This document shows, piece by piece, positions 45,544 through 58,900 of a stretch of DNA of 64,000 bases. The notes under the pieces were generated by a model, which saw nothing but the letters and a program-made list of their open reading frames with translations, searched no databases and was not told the DNA's origin. Position numbers and translations under genes: made by a program. The DNA is from Phyllostachys edulis. Taxonomy: Eukaryota; Streptophyta; Magnoliopsida; Poales; Poaceae. Each line of letters opens with the position of its first letter. The stretch's first letter is position 1. Where the stretch lies: assembly GCA_036346405.1 (NCBI GenBank), contig CM070548.1, forward strand, positions 69,287,739 through 69,351,738, read 5' to 3'.

Positions 45544-45712
45544 AGTAAGCAATACAGACAACTTCAGTCGATGTTCTTTGGCATGCAAAGAATGAATCAA
45601 CTATAGACCAAAACTCTCTCCTTTGCAGATGTTTGATTCTCCTGTAAAGAAACCATTCCTGATAAACCGGCAATTTCATGTACACTTAGTGGTCACTCCT
45701 GTGACATTCTCG

Positions 45713-48700
45713 TCAGGTAGTTAGATTGGTGACACCATCTTCAATACTTTCTTCTTCCTCCTCCTCATCTTCTTCTACCTCCTCTTCTTCCTCTTCCTCT
45801 GGAAGAGCTTGCGACACTGCAGATTCTGATGACCCAGGGCTTTGGTAAGGTCCTTGCTTCTGCAGACTCCAATACATGACGCTTGCAGTAAGAATGAGGA
45901 TCATCTTTGGATTTACCTGCCACAACAAAATGAAAAGCAGAAATTGCTGCCTGTTCTTTGGCTAACCAAATGGAGGTCAAGCTAAGATTTGATTGATGAT
46001 TACTGTTAATTTCTGAACTTGGTGAGTTCATAGAACCAAACAAATTTGCCCATGTTACCTCCATTATGTCCTCTGGCAACAAGAATACGGTGCACCCGAG
46101 CTTCCTAGCAACACTTATGATGTATGTTGCATTCAACTTCTTCTCCTCATCTGCAACCAAAAAGCAAATGACAAGAGAATCATGAAGCAATAGAAGTTCA
46201 TACAATGAAAATATGAAATTGACTCAAGGACAGTGTACATGGGAGCAAAGGTACGCACCATCCTCCCCCTTCTTGACCATGTTCCAGTCAACAACCCTAC
46301 GCTGCACAGCGCTTAGAAGCTCGAGGAAGAACACTCCATCTGCTATGCTCTTATCCTAGATAGTCAAGACAAGTGCTTAAGGCCATGCCAATGACGAGAT
46401 GACTAAAATTTAGCAAAATGGGGAATGTTGATGAACCTTGAAGCTTTCAATATGGGAAGTTTTGCCTGATTCCTTGACCTTATTATTTGCCCAAATGAGA
46501 ATGTCAGCATCTGTGATTTCTTTTTCTTTAGAGTGGGATCTCAAGTTCTTTAGTAATTGTAGGATACTGGTCCTCATGAGTTGCCACAGGAAAGCTGGAA
46601 TAAGAATATTTTTAAACAATATCAATTCTAGGAAAAACATTTGGAAACTCGAAGTGCCAATTTCATGGATTTATTTTAGGTTTTGTTTAATCTTTACCCA
46701 TTTATCTCTCTTTTTTCCTGTCTTGATGAAATAGCAGCTAATGGGCAACAATGCCCCCCTACAAAAGCAAGATTTGTGTGTGTGTGGTCCCCCCCCCCCC
46801 TTTTGGTAAATGATTACTTAAAAAACTATATGTTTTTATTCCTCTTTTCAAGGATTGGTCAAGGATAGCGTAAATAACAAATTGTACCCATGATAAGTAA
46901 CAAAGTGAACAACAGTTCAAAATAATATTATATGGAGTATAAAAAGCAACAAATGAAATAAGGTACAGAAGAAGCTAAAATATATGCAGGGAATTACCGA
47001 GAATTAACTTCTTATTTCCTTGAACAATGTCATTTCCTGCTACATTTACTAGAGAAAATTTTAACTCCTTCCCGATTTTGATAACCTGGTTGCAGTTCTC
47101 CACCTTTCTAAATGGCATGATAATTGGTGGTTTCGATGCATGCTTCCAGTTAACTGATCCTGGAGAAATTTTGTCAAGCACCTCTAGCAGGACCCATCTG
47201 CAAACGAACTTTTGTAAGATAGCAAAATATATATCAAGAAAGGTCAAGCTGTTGCTAGAGATAGGACATACCCAGTCCTAACATCCTCAAACAGATGGTT
47301 CACATAAGTTGCAATTCCAAGACTGTTGATCCACAGGCGAAATGCTCTCTCTTCCCTAGATGCTTCAACATCATCAGGAGTATCTTCGATGGGAGCCACA
47401 TTGTTGGTTGATAGACCATTTCTGCACAAAGTTTGTAATTATGTAACACTACGCTTGACCAAGGGGAAAATGCTTTGAAACATGTACATTTCTGCAAATA
47501 TAAAGCTGTTGTAATTTGTTTGTGGTTAAGGAATAGATAACAGGTAGAATAAATCCTAACAAATTGATGTTATTTCTTGTAAGTTCTTGCCTGAAAACCT
47601 AAGGGGCAAAACAAATTTATCGGATAATAGGAAAGATCAGTTCATTCCACTTGCCTGTGCTGGAATATTTGTGCAACAAATGCCAAGTTGAGATTTGCAG
47701 AACCCTCAACAATATCTTTAGGTGTTACATATCTTGTACACTCAAGCTTTTCTGCAGTTTCGAGTACTTTCTTTGCCCTTTCATTAGGATCTGTAGTTTC
47801 TATCATGGTTGTTGAGCTATGCTCAGGAGCAAGGGAGCTAAGAAGGTAAGCATAGGCTTCACCATCCTGTAAATACACTATTCATATGATACAATAGAAT
47901 GAAATCAAACAATAAATATAAAACAGTTGTCGCCATTTTGTGTTAGAATTTTTTAAAATGCGGTGAAGATGTAGAATGATTTAACAGCCTTACATAAACA
48001 TGCCATAAAAGTCATAGTATTTTTCATCGATACGGAAAAAAGAATTGTCTTGCAGGTAGTATCCAGGTCTACTACTATGATATACATACCTTAACATCAG
48101 TAGAGAAGTTCGTTACAGTTTTTTTGTACCCTGCTTTCTTGAGATGAAAGTTCATCCATTTGAGCAACATCTTATCTGGTGCTAAGGTGACCAGCTCCTC
48201 TGCTTCCTGTGTAACATCATGACAACTTATATTGGCCAGACTTTGTTAATGCACATACAAGTTCGTGATGATTCAAACCTTGCCATTATCATCAGCCACC
48301 AACTCCGCCAACTGTGGTGTTTTCTTCAGATTCAAATCAGCTAATAGTTGTATCTGAGACCAAAACAACGAAACATGTTGTAAATGATCCACCGTATTCG
48401 GTAGCAAATGATCCACCATATTGCTGAAGATTTCTCTAGTAATTAACATAGTGATAAAAATGGAGGTTATAGCACACACACCTTTATGATTTGGGATAAC
48501 AGACCAAGAACTAGATGAGGCTGCAAAAAAGCATAAGATATTTCAGTAGTAAAAACAGCGTAAAATGATTCAATGATAATAAATTGACTACCACAGTAAT
48601 AATGTTTATCCTCTTCCAAGAATTGTTTAATACAAAAAAAATGAACTTTGTTAAGATCCTCGACATGGAATGCTCCTCAAACATTCATATGATAAATCTG

Positions 48701-49886
48701 TAGTTACCTACATTGCAATGCAAGATATGCACAACATAGTAAAGAAACAACGTCATTATATATATTGTTTTAGTTGTTCAAATTTAGATAGGAACACAAG
48801 GAAAAAATCATATCAAGTTGAATATTCAATAGTAACAAAAAAGAACACATGAAATATATTAATAAACTTTGTAAATGCAATAGTAACATAAAAAACATAC
48901 TCTAGCTTCAATCAAATCCTGTGTACCAATGTTAACAACAGTGCATCCAATGGCCTTTGCAGAGTTGAGACAAAGGGTATGGTTCTCATTCTTCTCCCAC
49001 GGATTGAGATCCTTCTTTGTATTGATTGCTCTCTCATCTATTGTGCCCGGAACAGCAACATTGATCAATTTGCTGATTTAGTAGGAAAAAAATCAACAAT
49101 TGCCTTAGTGAAAGGGTTATCACAAACCAAACTGAAGAATTGTTCTAGTACTAAAAGAATATAATGAGCATTGATAAGAACAAACTCACCAAAGTAGCAC
49201 ACCATCTCGAACAAGATTAAATACATCGTTTGATGCAGGATCCAGTGGCAAGAAATTCTTCAGGAAATGGTCCTCTCCCAGAAAATTATTGATATGATTC
49301 ACATAAGAAGTTTTTTCCGACTCATTTATAACGTGCATGAGAGTGGTGGTGGAAGCCTTCAAAAATGACACAGATCCCTTCAACTTCTTTTTGCCTCCTG
49401 TTTTGCTCATCCCCTTTGCTTGAAGATTTAAGTACTCCTAACAAATTGCAAGATTGTACCATTCAATGATAAAAAAAATTGTATGTCAATAAAAAGGTAG
49501 AATCAATAGAATGTAAGCCAAGATGATCCAATGTACCCTAAGGAACGGCTCAAATTCTATTGCTTGATTCATATCGGGATAAGACTCGCTCAAAAATCTG
49601 CTGATCTCTTCCTCAGATAGAACCTCATGGATGCCCCTAAGCTTCTCCATCACCGGTGGCAAATCTTTTATAGTTACATGATCAGCATCCGATTTCGCAG
49701 ACGCAAACTATTACGGTGATCATAAGAGGTAGCAATGTGATTACACAATTATGGAACAACAGAATTTTCACATGGATGAAAATTGCTCTTAGTGCTTACT
49801 CTAGTTTTTAGGGTTCGGAGCTGCACTTGGGTGAACTGGCTCTGGAGCCATGGATCGGAGACAAGAACACCGAAGAAGCTAGACAT
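45713..49886 (-). CDS. fimbrin (plastin), actin filament-bundling protein
   Basis: An intact, spliced gene of about 673 residues. Coding exons on the minus strand: 49886-49800, 49707-49537, 49437-49190, 49072-48901, 48520-48482, 48353-48279, 48206-48090, 47866-47655, 47421-47272, 47197-46998, 46594-46437, 46355-46259, 46150-46059, 45916-45713. All junctions keep phase. It starts MSSFFGVLVSDPWLQSQFTQ as plant fimbrins do. An EF-hand-like N-terminus is followed by four calponin-homology domains in two tandem actin-binding units: CH1 about residues 118-244 (GTIDERAINTK, NPWEKNENHTLCLNSAKAIG), CH2 273-374 (LLKWMNFHLKKAGY), CH3 395-497 (RLWINSLGIATYVNHLFED) and CH4 517-627 (TDADILIWANNKVK). The tail (about 636-663) is mostly Glu. 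Plant fimbrins cross-link cytoplasmic actin filaments. The intron after exon 8 has a GC donor. No stop or frameshift is seen. Confidence 0.95.
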
Positions 49887-50450
49887 TGCCTTCCAAATTC
49901 AGTGCCTTTCTTGTGCCAAATTACTTCTTGCGCCGATTCCTCGGTTATTGGAGACCTGGAATAAGAAAAGGCAATCACGATCTTGAATTGCTATGACTAG
50001 TTGCCATCAACCTCTATTCAATTCGGCATGATGTTTGCAATAGATATATCCAAACAGAAAAAGGGTCAAAATGATATTTTGACATTACGATGAAGATTGG
50101 CGTTCTTGATTTGCCCGCGACCAGATATCATGTATGGGTCACACGATATCATAAATCAGAAATCAAATCATCAATGACAGAATCTGTCAAAATATCAAAT
50201 CCCCCGTCAAAATGAAGAGAGAAATTGGTAGGATACTTGCAGGAAAATAATGCCCACAACAAGAACAAGAGAACAGATCATCACCAACCTTCCTGAGAAA
50301 ATAAAAAATTGAGGGATTTCAATTTCCTTTCTCTCTTCCTTCCTTCCCCCAGCGCTCAAATTATTCACTCCATACACACTGCTTCCAGCTCCCAAGCAAA
50401 CCCCAAGAATCATGGGGAAGCGGACGTGTGGTTGGATTGCAGAAATCCAT
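49887..50450 (-). promoter_or_regulatory. fimbrin 5' untranslated region with leader intron
   Basis: A leader intron is probable from the donor at 50288 (GAAG|GTTGGTG on the minus strand) to the acceptor before 49955 (ATTCCAG|GTCTCC), leaving a 69-base leader exon (49955-49887) before the ATG. The first leader exon lies at 50289 to about 50450. The transcription start is not defined, and I see no clear TATA box. Splicing is inferred from consensus sequences only. Confidence 0.5.
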
Positions 50451-50769
50451 AAGAGGGAAAGAGCTAAATTTTGTGCCTGAGAAAGCATCACGGGAGAGAC
50501 GAAGCTAAAAAAAGGTGGCTCCTTTTTTTGCCTAGAATAGCAAAGCAAATGGCCAATCTTGGAAGCCGAAAACTTCGACTCGCCCTTCTACCATGGAGAA
50601 GAAGAACGCCATGCGTGTGCAGCATGGGTGACATGACATCTGATCTGATAACAAATGTGGACTTTTGCCCCCATCTATTGGGCCTCTGCAGAAGACGTGG
50701 GTAAATGAGCTCGATGAGAATGAGAGGCCCAGAAAAATTTAGGCAGAACACCAAACGTGCGTGCCACCG

Positions 50770-53700
50770 AACAGCTATTTTTCCCCAAGTAAGCTTCACT
50801 TTGCACAAGGTAAGCTTCACTTTGCACTAGGTTTTGTGACTACTTTCACTTACAAAACTACTTTCACTTTGCACCAGGTTTAAGCAAAAGTCGCATAAAA
50901 CGCCAGTTTCTGTTACAACTTACATCTCGTATCATATAAAGGAATATTGTAAGTAGGACCCACATGTCGGTGAAAAGAGTTAAATTAGCTCTCAGATGGT
51001 CCACATGTCATCCCTTTCTTCTCCCTCACCCTCACGCTAATCTCTCTCTCTTTGGTGGAGAGGGCGGTGGCAGGAGCAGCGCTGCACCTACCCAGCGTCT
51101 CCCGATTGAACCGTTGTTGGATGTCCCATGCCACTGTCACCCTGAGCACCGACTTGACGCGACTTCCTCCTATGGTGCCACGGACCTCCGCGTCGCCTTC
51201 CCAATGCCATAATCCTCTCCGCTAGCTTCCTCCTCGACACCGAGATCCGGCACCATCTACAAACGTCGCTTCCTCGTGCTCAGATCTGCTGCCATTTGCT
51301 ATCACCACAAGCCCCGTTTGCTATTCTGGATGCCGGCGACCATGGAGAGACAAAATGGTAAGGAGATCTAAGAGAGGGAGACAATTGTGACTCTCCGGCT
51401 TACGGGTAGATGATCGTAATTTTAGTGTGCTGAATAATCGGAAATAGTGTCGAAATGTTTAAAAAAATCTTTTATTTTTTAGTAATTCAGGATGCTGTCA
51501 GAGCATAGGCGGTCTGACCGACCATGGTAACGATCGGACTGGCTAGTGCTAGCGGTCTAACCAGCCTTAGGTGACGGTCAGACCGGCCTAGGTACAGTGG
51601 CCTGACCGGGCAAAAAGTGAATTTTTGAATTTTTGGAATCGACCAAAAATCACATAATGTGGGAAGTGGGAGGGTGTGTTTGTACTTGGTCTCATTAAAA
51701 ATGGAGTTTCGAACCGAAACTAGATAGAGTTTGAAAAATCCAAAAAGAGTGCAGCCGAAGACACTGGGAATTTTCCTAAGTCTCGAGCGGTTTGACCAGT
51801 CATTAGTTGATGATCGGACGATGACGGAGCGGCAAATCTGCTGGAGGTTGGCGGTCGATCGGCCATAAGCGGCGATCGGCCGTTAGTGCTATTTCATGCG
51901 TCGGGAAAGTAGCGAATTTCGTGGGTTAGGCTAAAGTCATGGGTTTTAGTGCATACGTGTTGCATGATGCATGTTTTGGCTATCATAGATCAAGTTGCGA
52001 AGAACTTATGCCTGGAATCGATTTCTTGGTCTATTGTTGTGCACGTGGCTTGAGTCAACGACGGTCAATGGCGATGAAGATCGGGACTAGACTAGGAGAG
52101 CTGAGATCTAGAACGGTCGAGGATGTCGGGTGAAGTGGTTGGATTCAAGCATGACACAAGATGGAGAAGAATTACTAAATAGGAGGTTCGATGCAAAGGG
52201 TTGCATCAAGTGGCCCGGGGGTCGGTGCAAGTGCTATGGTGGTGCCGGTGGGAGTCGGATGAGAGAGACTTACCGACATGAAGATAGTAATTGATCAACC
52301 TACACGTGGCAAGCATAGAATTGCTTCACGACGATTAGACTTAGTCTTCGGAGAAGGGTCGAGAAGGAGTATTTTTGTATGTTTGCCAAAATATTGGATT
52401 GACGACCTTTGGAGAAACCGCGGCGCAAGATGATGCAAGGAGAAATAGTTTAGATCAAGAGAAAAAGAAGATCACAAAGAGAAGAATTCGGGAAACCCGG
52501 TTCATCATCCGCTTTGAGAAACGTGCGTAAGTGTAGACCCGTTTGTGTGTGGGTTTAACGGGCACCCGATAAGGTTTTCTATCTCTTGGCCTAGCTTCCA
52601 CTATAAAAGGAAGAGGTGCAGGATTTTCACCTTGAGCATTTCCAAGAAGAAACTCTAATTTGTGATTTAGAGAAAGTGAAAATGGAGGAGGCTAGGGTTT
52701 GACGGAGATGGATTGATTGAGTGCTCAAGTGTTAAGTTTCTGTCCTCTATGGTGGAGTGGTTGTAAACGAACAATATTTTGAAACAATCCAAGCAAGGTT
52801 TGCCCCCCAAGATGAGTTCTAGCTTGTTCTTGCACTCTCTTTGATGCCTTAGGGATATTGTGTGTTCCTTTGATTTTTCTTTGGTTTTTGATGTGATCTA
52901 GCTTACTAGGACGTGTGGGAATCCATCTAGGGTCATATTGACCATCATCTACCTATGAGCAAGTTTTTGGATCAAAATTTGATTTTCCTGGGTTCTTTTG
53001 TCTTCTTGATCTCATCCTAGAAATTCACGGAACCTTGGCTTCGATTGTCCTGATCATCGATTGGAATATGTTTCTGACCTTCTGGGTGAGCTATAGTTGA
53101 AATCTCAGGAGATTTGGATCTCAGAATCAAAAGTTAGGTCTATTTGAGATCGTCACGAGCTGTTGTTCTTGGAGCGGATGGTTAGACCGCAATCTCAGGC
53201 GGTCAGACCACCCACTCAGCGGTCAGACCAGCCAAGCAGGCTTTGCCTCGGGGATTTTCGGTTTCAATGCAAGACTTCTGCTATGCTTATGTTTTCTAAT
53301 CTTCATAGCTTCTATAGCTACTGAAGTGAAGAAGAAGTTGAATACTCTAGAGGTCGAAAAAGACCCCCTCTAGTCGCAGTTCTAGTCCAACACTATCTCA
53401 CATGCCATGGGACGTGGTGCAAAATGAAACCAAATAAACTTACCTGGTGCAAGGTGAAACCGAGTAAACTTCTCTGGTGCAAAGTGTAATTTACTCTTAA
53501 TTTTTCTTCTTCTGCTTTGTATTTGAATGATCTTCTGTGGCAATAAAAGAATTTTTACATGCTTTCCTGCACTGTCACCTAAACCGTTGCCTTCATCCCA
53601 TGCTCCTCCCCTGGCTTCTGCTCTCTTCCCCAACATCGCCGTCGCTTTGTCGCCTCCACCGTCAGTACATCATCGCCACCCTAACGTTGTCGCCACCTCC

Positions 53701-53830
53701 AGTGCCCACACAAGACGAACGGCGCCGCGACACGTCGTCCTTAATCTAAAGTGCAAAGTGACACCAATGCACGTCGCGTGGTTGGGTTCACCGGAGCCCG
53801 AGTAACAGCCGAGGCACGAATCTCATAGCA
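50770..53830. mobile_element. unclassified element with inverted subterminal repeats
   Basis: Left: three copies of a TTCACTTTGCAC(A/T/C)AGGT word, at about 50787-50805, 50812-50831 and 50862-50881. Right: the reverse-oriented word (TGGTGCAA-(A/G)TGAAACC) three times, at 53411-53500. Such an inverted array suggests a DNA transposon with repetitive ends. The interior includes GC-rich, leader-like sequence (51000-51350) and a solo copia LTR (51480-53392). Outer boundaries and target duplication were not found, so limits are approximate. Confidence 0.4.
51480..53392 (+). mobile_element. solo Sirevirus-type LTR
   Basis: The layout resembles the LTR at 8162-10057: a cluster of CGGTCTGACCG-type palindromes (51510-51600, 53160-53240), a GTTGCATGATGCATG block (51958, compare 9312-9327), a TATA-type box (CACTATAAAAGG near 52600), and an end with CCCCCTCTAG followed by CCAACA at 53392. 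No gag-pol adjoins it, so it is a solo LTR. The exact start is uncertain. Confidence 0.6.
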
Positions 53831-54201
53831 CATAAAAACTTGGGGGAGTTACTCAATTTTTTTCCTCGACTAGCCAGGTAGGCTACGGAACCCGCTTTTG
53901 AGTTTTTGGTTGGCCGCTTTAGTCTGATCCCTTCAAAAGCTTGTTACAAGAGAGAATTTTTTTAAAAAAATAAGCTCATGTCGTCGCATTGCCATTTGGA
54001 ATTGTGACATATCCTGTTATCATTCCACCGTATTGTCATTCCAAATAGCGATAGAAACCTATTTACTGCTGGTCGTCGTTTCAACTACCTGTCACCATTT
54101 TAACTAACGATTTGCATTGAAGAGTGTGCAAATCGCTAGTTGAAATGGCGATAGTAACCCGTGGGTTCCTATCAGTAGTTCAACTGGCGACAGGAACTAA
54201 C

Positions 54202-54209
54202 TATATAAA
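54202..54209 (+). promoter_or_regulatory. TATA box of PMD gene, copy 3
   Basis: TATATAAA lies just inside the palindromic subterminal region. It is followed by a purine-rich leader (GAAAAAAGAGAAGAGAGAG) and a splice donor (GCAGGTAAATG near 54350), the same arrangement as at 17083 in copy 1. Confidence 0.5.
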
Positions 54210-55974
54210 CCCCCAAAATTCGGTGGAAAAGTCATTCTAATTCCGGAAAAAAGAGAAGAGAGAGAAGGGAGAAGAGACGTAGCGAAGCCTTGCCGGTTTC
54301 TAGCGTAGGAGAGAGAGACGAGGCAGCAGATCTGGTCGCACATGTTGCAGGTAAATGTTCTTGCAACTTTTTATACAAATTCGAAACCTTGTAAGTTAGA
54401 AAATAAAAATAGGGACATAGAATTCAATGGATTAGATAAAATTTAGTTGTATTATTGTATGATGTAGTACATCATTTTAGCTATGTATAGTTTAGTTCAT
54501 CGTATAGATATTATTTATGTAGCAGTACTCGAACGATTTAGAATAAATCCGCAAAAATAATAAGAAAACTTTGTAGGTTTTTATTTTTACATAGTAAATA
54601 TTTTGTTAACGCCGAAAATACTTTTTAAACTGAGAAAATAGAAAGACAACTCTAAAAACAACAGGATACCTAATAAAAATCTATAAAAATTACAGAGCAG
54701 CTAAATAGGGTATCTAGAGCTTAATCAAAATAATCCTAACTTAACTTTGGTTTCTATTTGTGCACGATAAATATTATGTTAATGCCAAAAATACTTTTTA
54801 AATTAGGAAAATAGTAAGACACCTCTAAAAATTCTCCAAGAAATCTAGAGTAGGTACATAGGGTATTTAAAGCTGACTTAAAATATTATGAACTTAATTT
54901 TTTTTTCCATTTATACATGGTAAATATTTTGTAAATGCTGGAGACACTTTCCAAATAAGGAAAGTAACAAGATACCTATAAAAATATATATATAAATTGC
55001 AGAGTAGCTAAATACGGTATGTAAAGCTTAATCAAAATCATCCCAACTTAATTTTGGTTTTCACTTGTGCACGGTAAATATTCTGTCAATGCTGAAAATG
55101 CTTTTTAAACTAGGAAAATAGCAAGACGCATCTAAAAATTCTCTAAGAAATCCAGAGTAGCTAAATAGGGGATGTAGACGTTAATTAAAACATTGTGAAC
55201 TTAATTTTACTTTCCATATGTACACGGCAAGATTCCTCTAAAAATTTATATGTCGATATAGTTGTGTCAGGTCAATTTTCTATGTATCGCTAATCGTGCA
55301 ATAATTGAAATAATTAGATATGTCGCTTCTTATTACTTTTTGTATATATTTCATAGTATTTACAATGTATGCACTGAATTTTCAGGTATCGCGGACCCAG
55401 GAAACGCTGCACAGTGGTTGTACCAGTTGCTTGACTCGGCCATTGATGTGCATCCCGTAGTCGCCCTTAGTACCATCCTCCCCCAAGAAGGCGAGATGGC
55501 GATTGAGCTTGGCGTGTTGCGGCTGTGCACACCCATGAGGGCATGGACGGTGGACCCATGTTGGGTTTTGAGGTACGTGTAGTTGTGACCTTTATGTACT
55601 CAATTACAGTCTGACTACTTTTGGTGGACTCACATTTGCTCTTAATCTTTTCGACGTAGGTTGAGAGCGGCAGACCTCCTTCCACTAGTGAGGATGGTGG
55701 AGGCGACGTGGGAGGATGACTAGGACCGCGTGGATGGTGGTTGTACGTTGAGGCGCTTTTCGTACAATCGGTGCCTCCTGATGACACTGGTTGACCGGTG
55801 GAGGCCGGAGACGCACACGTTTCACCACCCGTGCAGGGAGATAGCGCTGACGCTTCAGGACGTGACCTTCCTGACTGGGGTGCCTTGCGCGGGCTTCACG
55901 ACGTCCCAACCACGTGGTGCACGGAGTTCCTCGTGAGGTTTCAGGGGTTATTGCCGCCCAACAGCGGCTACAGG

Positions 55975-58900
55975 TAAGGGCGGGAAAAAAGCTCGAAACT
56001 CGCGAGCTAGCTCGGCTCATTAAGGGCTCGGCTCGACTCTGCTCAAACTCAATCCCTTAACGAGCTGAGCTGAGCTGGCCATTTAGCTTGCTTTCTAAAC
56101 GAGCCGAGTTCGAGCTGGCTCGCGAGTTGCCCGTTTAGCTCGTTAAGAAAACCAAGACTGATTGAGCACCGTGCCACCCCACGGCCCACATGTTCACTGG
56201 CCAGACGCCAGCGATCAGCCCAACTCCCTAAGGCTAGCGAGTTGCCCCAAGCCCCAACCCTAAGCACAAGCTACGCAACCCACTCCCCGCACGGCCGCAC
56301 TCGCCAACCCCACCCCAGTAAACCACGTCGCCACGGTCACGAGCAAGGCTACGGTCTCCCGCCCTAGCTCCGGTCTCCCGCCCCGGCTCCTGTCTGGGCT
56401 CGACGGCAGTGCTGCTCTCCCTCGACACCTCACCTCCTACTCCCTCGCCAACCCCTCACGCCTGCTCCACCTCTACTTCACCTACCTCTCGCCCACTATC
56501 GCCCGCTCCCTCCTCACGCTCGGCCTCTGTGTCCACCCCCCAGGCCTCCACTTCGCCCACCTCCCATGATGAATTAACAACTGAGCCTACAGTCCAAGAA
56601 CCGCATAGGGAGGAGGTCATCCGCCTCCGACTCCGTTTCATCCTCTGCCTCAACACCAGCGTCCGCTAGAAAGCCGCCTCGCCCTGGCCAACCAGCAGGT
56701 ACGGCACCGACTGTGTCTGTCCCCTCAGTGAGTGTCTGCTCTCCTCTGATCTGGTATGAATAAGTGTTGAGTAGTATGAATAAGTGTATGAGTATGACAT
56801 TGCTCTCCTTTGATCTGGTATGAATAAGTGTTTACTAGTATGAATACGTGTATAACATTGCTTTCCTCTGATCTGGTATGAGTCTATTGTCTTCTCTTGG
56901 AGCTTGAACTCTAACCACTTCTCAGGGTTAAGTGCTGAAAAACAAGACAACAATCATTTAGTTACAACAAAAGGCACAAGGGATACAGTTTAGTTGTATA
57001 CTGAAATAACTAAACTTTCTAACAACCTGAAACTAGTCTAGAGGGACTCTGGACAACAGGATTCTCAGACTTTGCACACCAACTCATTGGTTGTCAAGTG
57101 AAATTCTAAGCAACAGAACCTCTTAAAAAATATCTAAGAAGCAGCAATTCACTTTGAAGCAAAGTAAGATAGTCAAATTAGGGCAATACATCCTCTGATC
57201 TGTTTTCTGTCACTTGATATAAGTGCATTTTGCAATTGTACTAATATGAATCATAAATGAAAGCACATTTATGGTTTTGCCTCTATTTTTCTGTCACTTG
57301 ATCCTCAGTGTGATGGTGATTGGTGAAAAAGGGCATGATTTATGGTTGTGTTTTGTGTACTACGTAGGACTCTGAATATAGTGATTTTGACATTCTTGAT
57401 GGTTCATATGAGGGCGAACCTTCGCATGTGTACATTGATTCTGCAACTCATGATGAGAAAGAAGATGATGTGTGTTTGGATCTCCCAAGGCAAAGAGAAG
57501 AGCCAAAAGACAGAAGGGTATTCCAGTGTCTCCTTCCAAAAGGAGCAGAGGAAAGCGTTCAAATTGTTGGGAGCTTTTTAAGGTGGTTAACGTTCCATCC
57601 AAGAAGGAGAAAGGGAAGACTGAGACAAAGGTGAAGTGCCAGTTTTGCTATGGGCTCTTTCCTTACAAGCCAGGGGTCAACTTCTACTCTCTTAAGGCAT
57701 GTACTAAAGTGCACACCCTATTTGAACAAAGTGGGGAGACAGAAAGCTCAAGGTATACTCAACTATGATCCAGACAAGCCAGGTTAATCTCTTGTTGTTA
57801 TTCCCACTGAATATGATCATGAGGAAACACGTAGAATAATTTCTAAGATAATAATTGCCCGTGAGTATCCATTTAAGATGGTAGAACACATTTGGTTTAA
57901 TGTGTTGGTGAGGTATATGAATGCATCATATCAATTTATTAGTAGGAAGACTATAAGAAGCGAATGCATAAAGGTTTATGAATTAGAGAAATCACTCCTT
58001 AGGAAGAGTCTCAGAGGTCTTGACAATATAATTTTATCATGTGATTTGTGGACATCAAATCAAAACCTTTGCTACATGAGTTTGGTCGCTCATTACATAG
58101 ATGCTAATTAGGCTATGCAATGCCGTATCTTGAACTTTGTTGAGTTGGACCCTCCACACACAGGAAATGTGATAACTTAGGCAGTGTTTCAATGCATTAG
58201 TGAATGTAAAATAGAAGATAAAATTATGACTATCACTCTTGATAATGCAACCTCAAATGATGTTGCCGCTAAGAATTTGATAGGCAAGTTCAATGCTAGG
58301 GGAACAACACAGTTCATTTCTAAATATTTTCATGTTCATTGTTGTTGTCATATAATGAATTTGATAGTGAATGATGGCATGACACCATTGGAATCTTTGA
58401 TAAGCAATCTTAGGGAATCAGTAAAATACATGAAGAAGTCTCCATCCCGCATGTACAAATTCTTAGAAATTTGTAAATATATTGCTTTGGAAGTTGGAAA
58501 AGGTTGAGTCTTGATGTGTCAACAAGATAGAGTTCAACATATAAAATGTTGTCTGTTAGCATTGCTTATAAGGACGCATTATTGTACTGTGTTGATTCGG
58601 ATGCTAATTACAAGTGGCTTCCTTCGAGTGAACAATGGGCTTTATACAACCAAATTCAGCCAATAGTGAAGGCATTTGCAGAGGTAACTACTGCATTTTT
58701 AGGATCGCTATACCCCATAGCAAACATGTTCTATCCTCATATAGTGAATGTTAAGATTGCATTGAGGGCCGCAAGTACTTCTAGTGTTCAACATTTGAGG
58801 AGTATGGGTAAAGCAATGTTGGATAAGTTCAATAAGTATTGGGCTGGAAAAAACAATGTTATGGTTATTGCTACTATTTTTGATCCAAGGTTCAAGATAA

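Noticed and set aside
46784..46800. C10 run with TG repeats as a functional motif
   Set aside because: Simple low-complexity sequence inside a fimbrin intron, with no supporting context.
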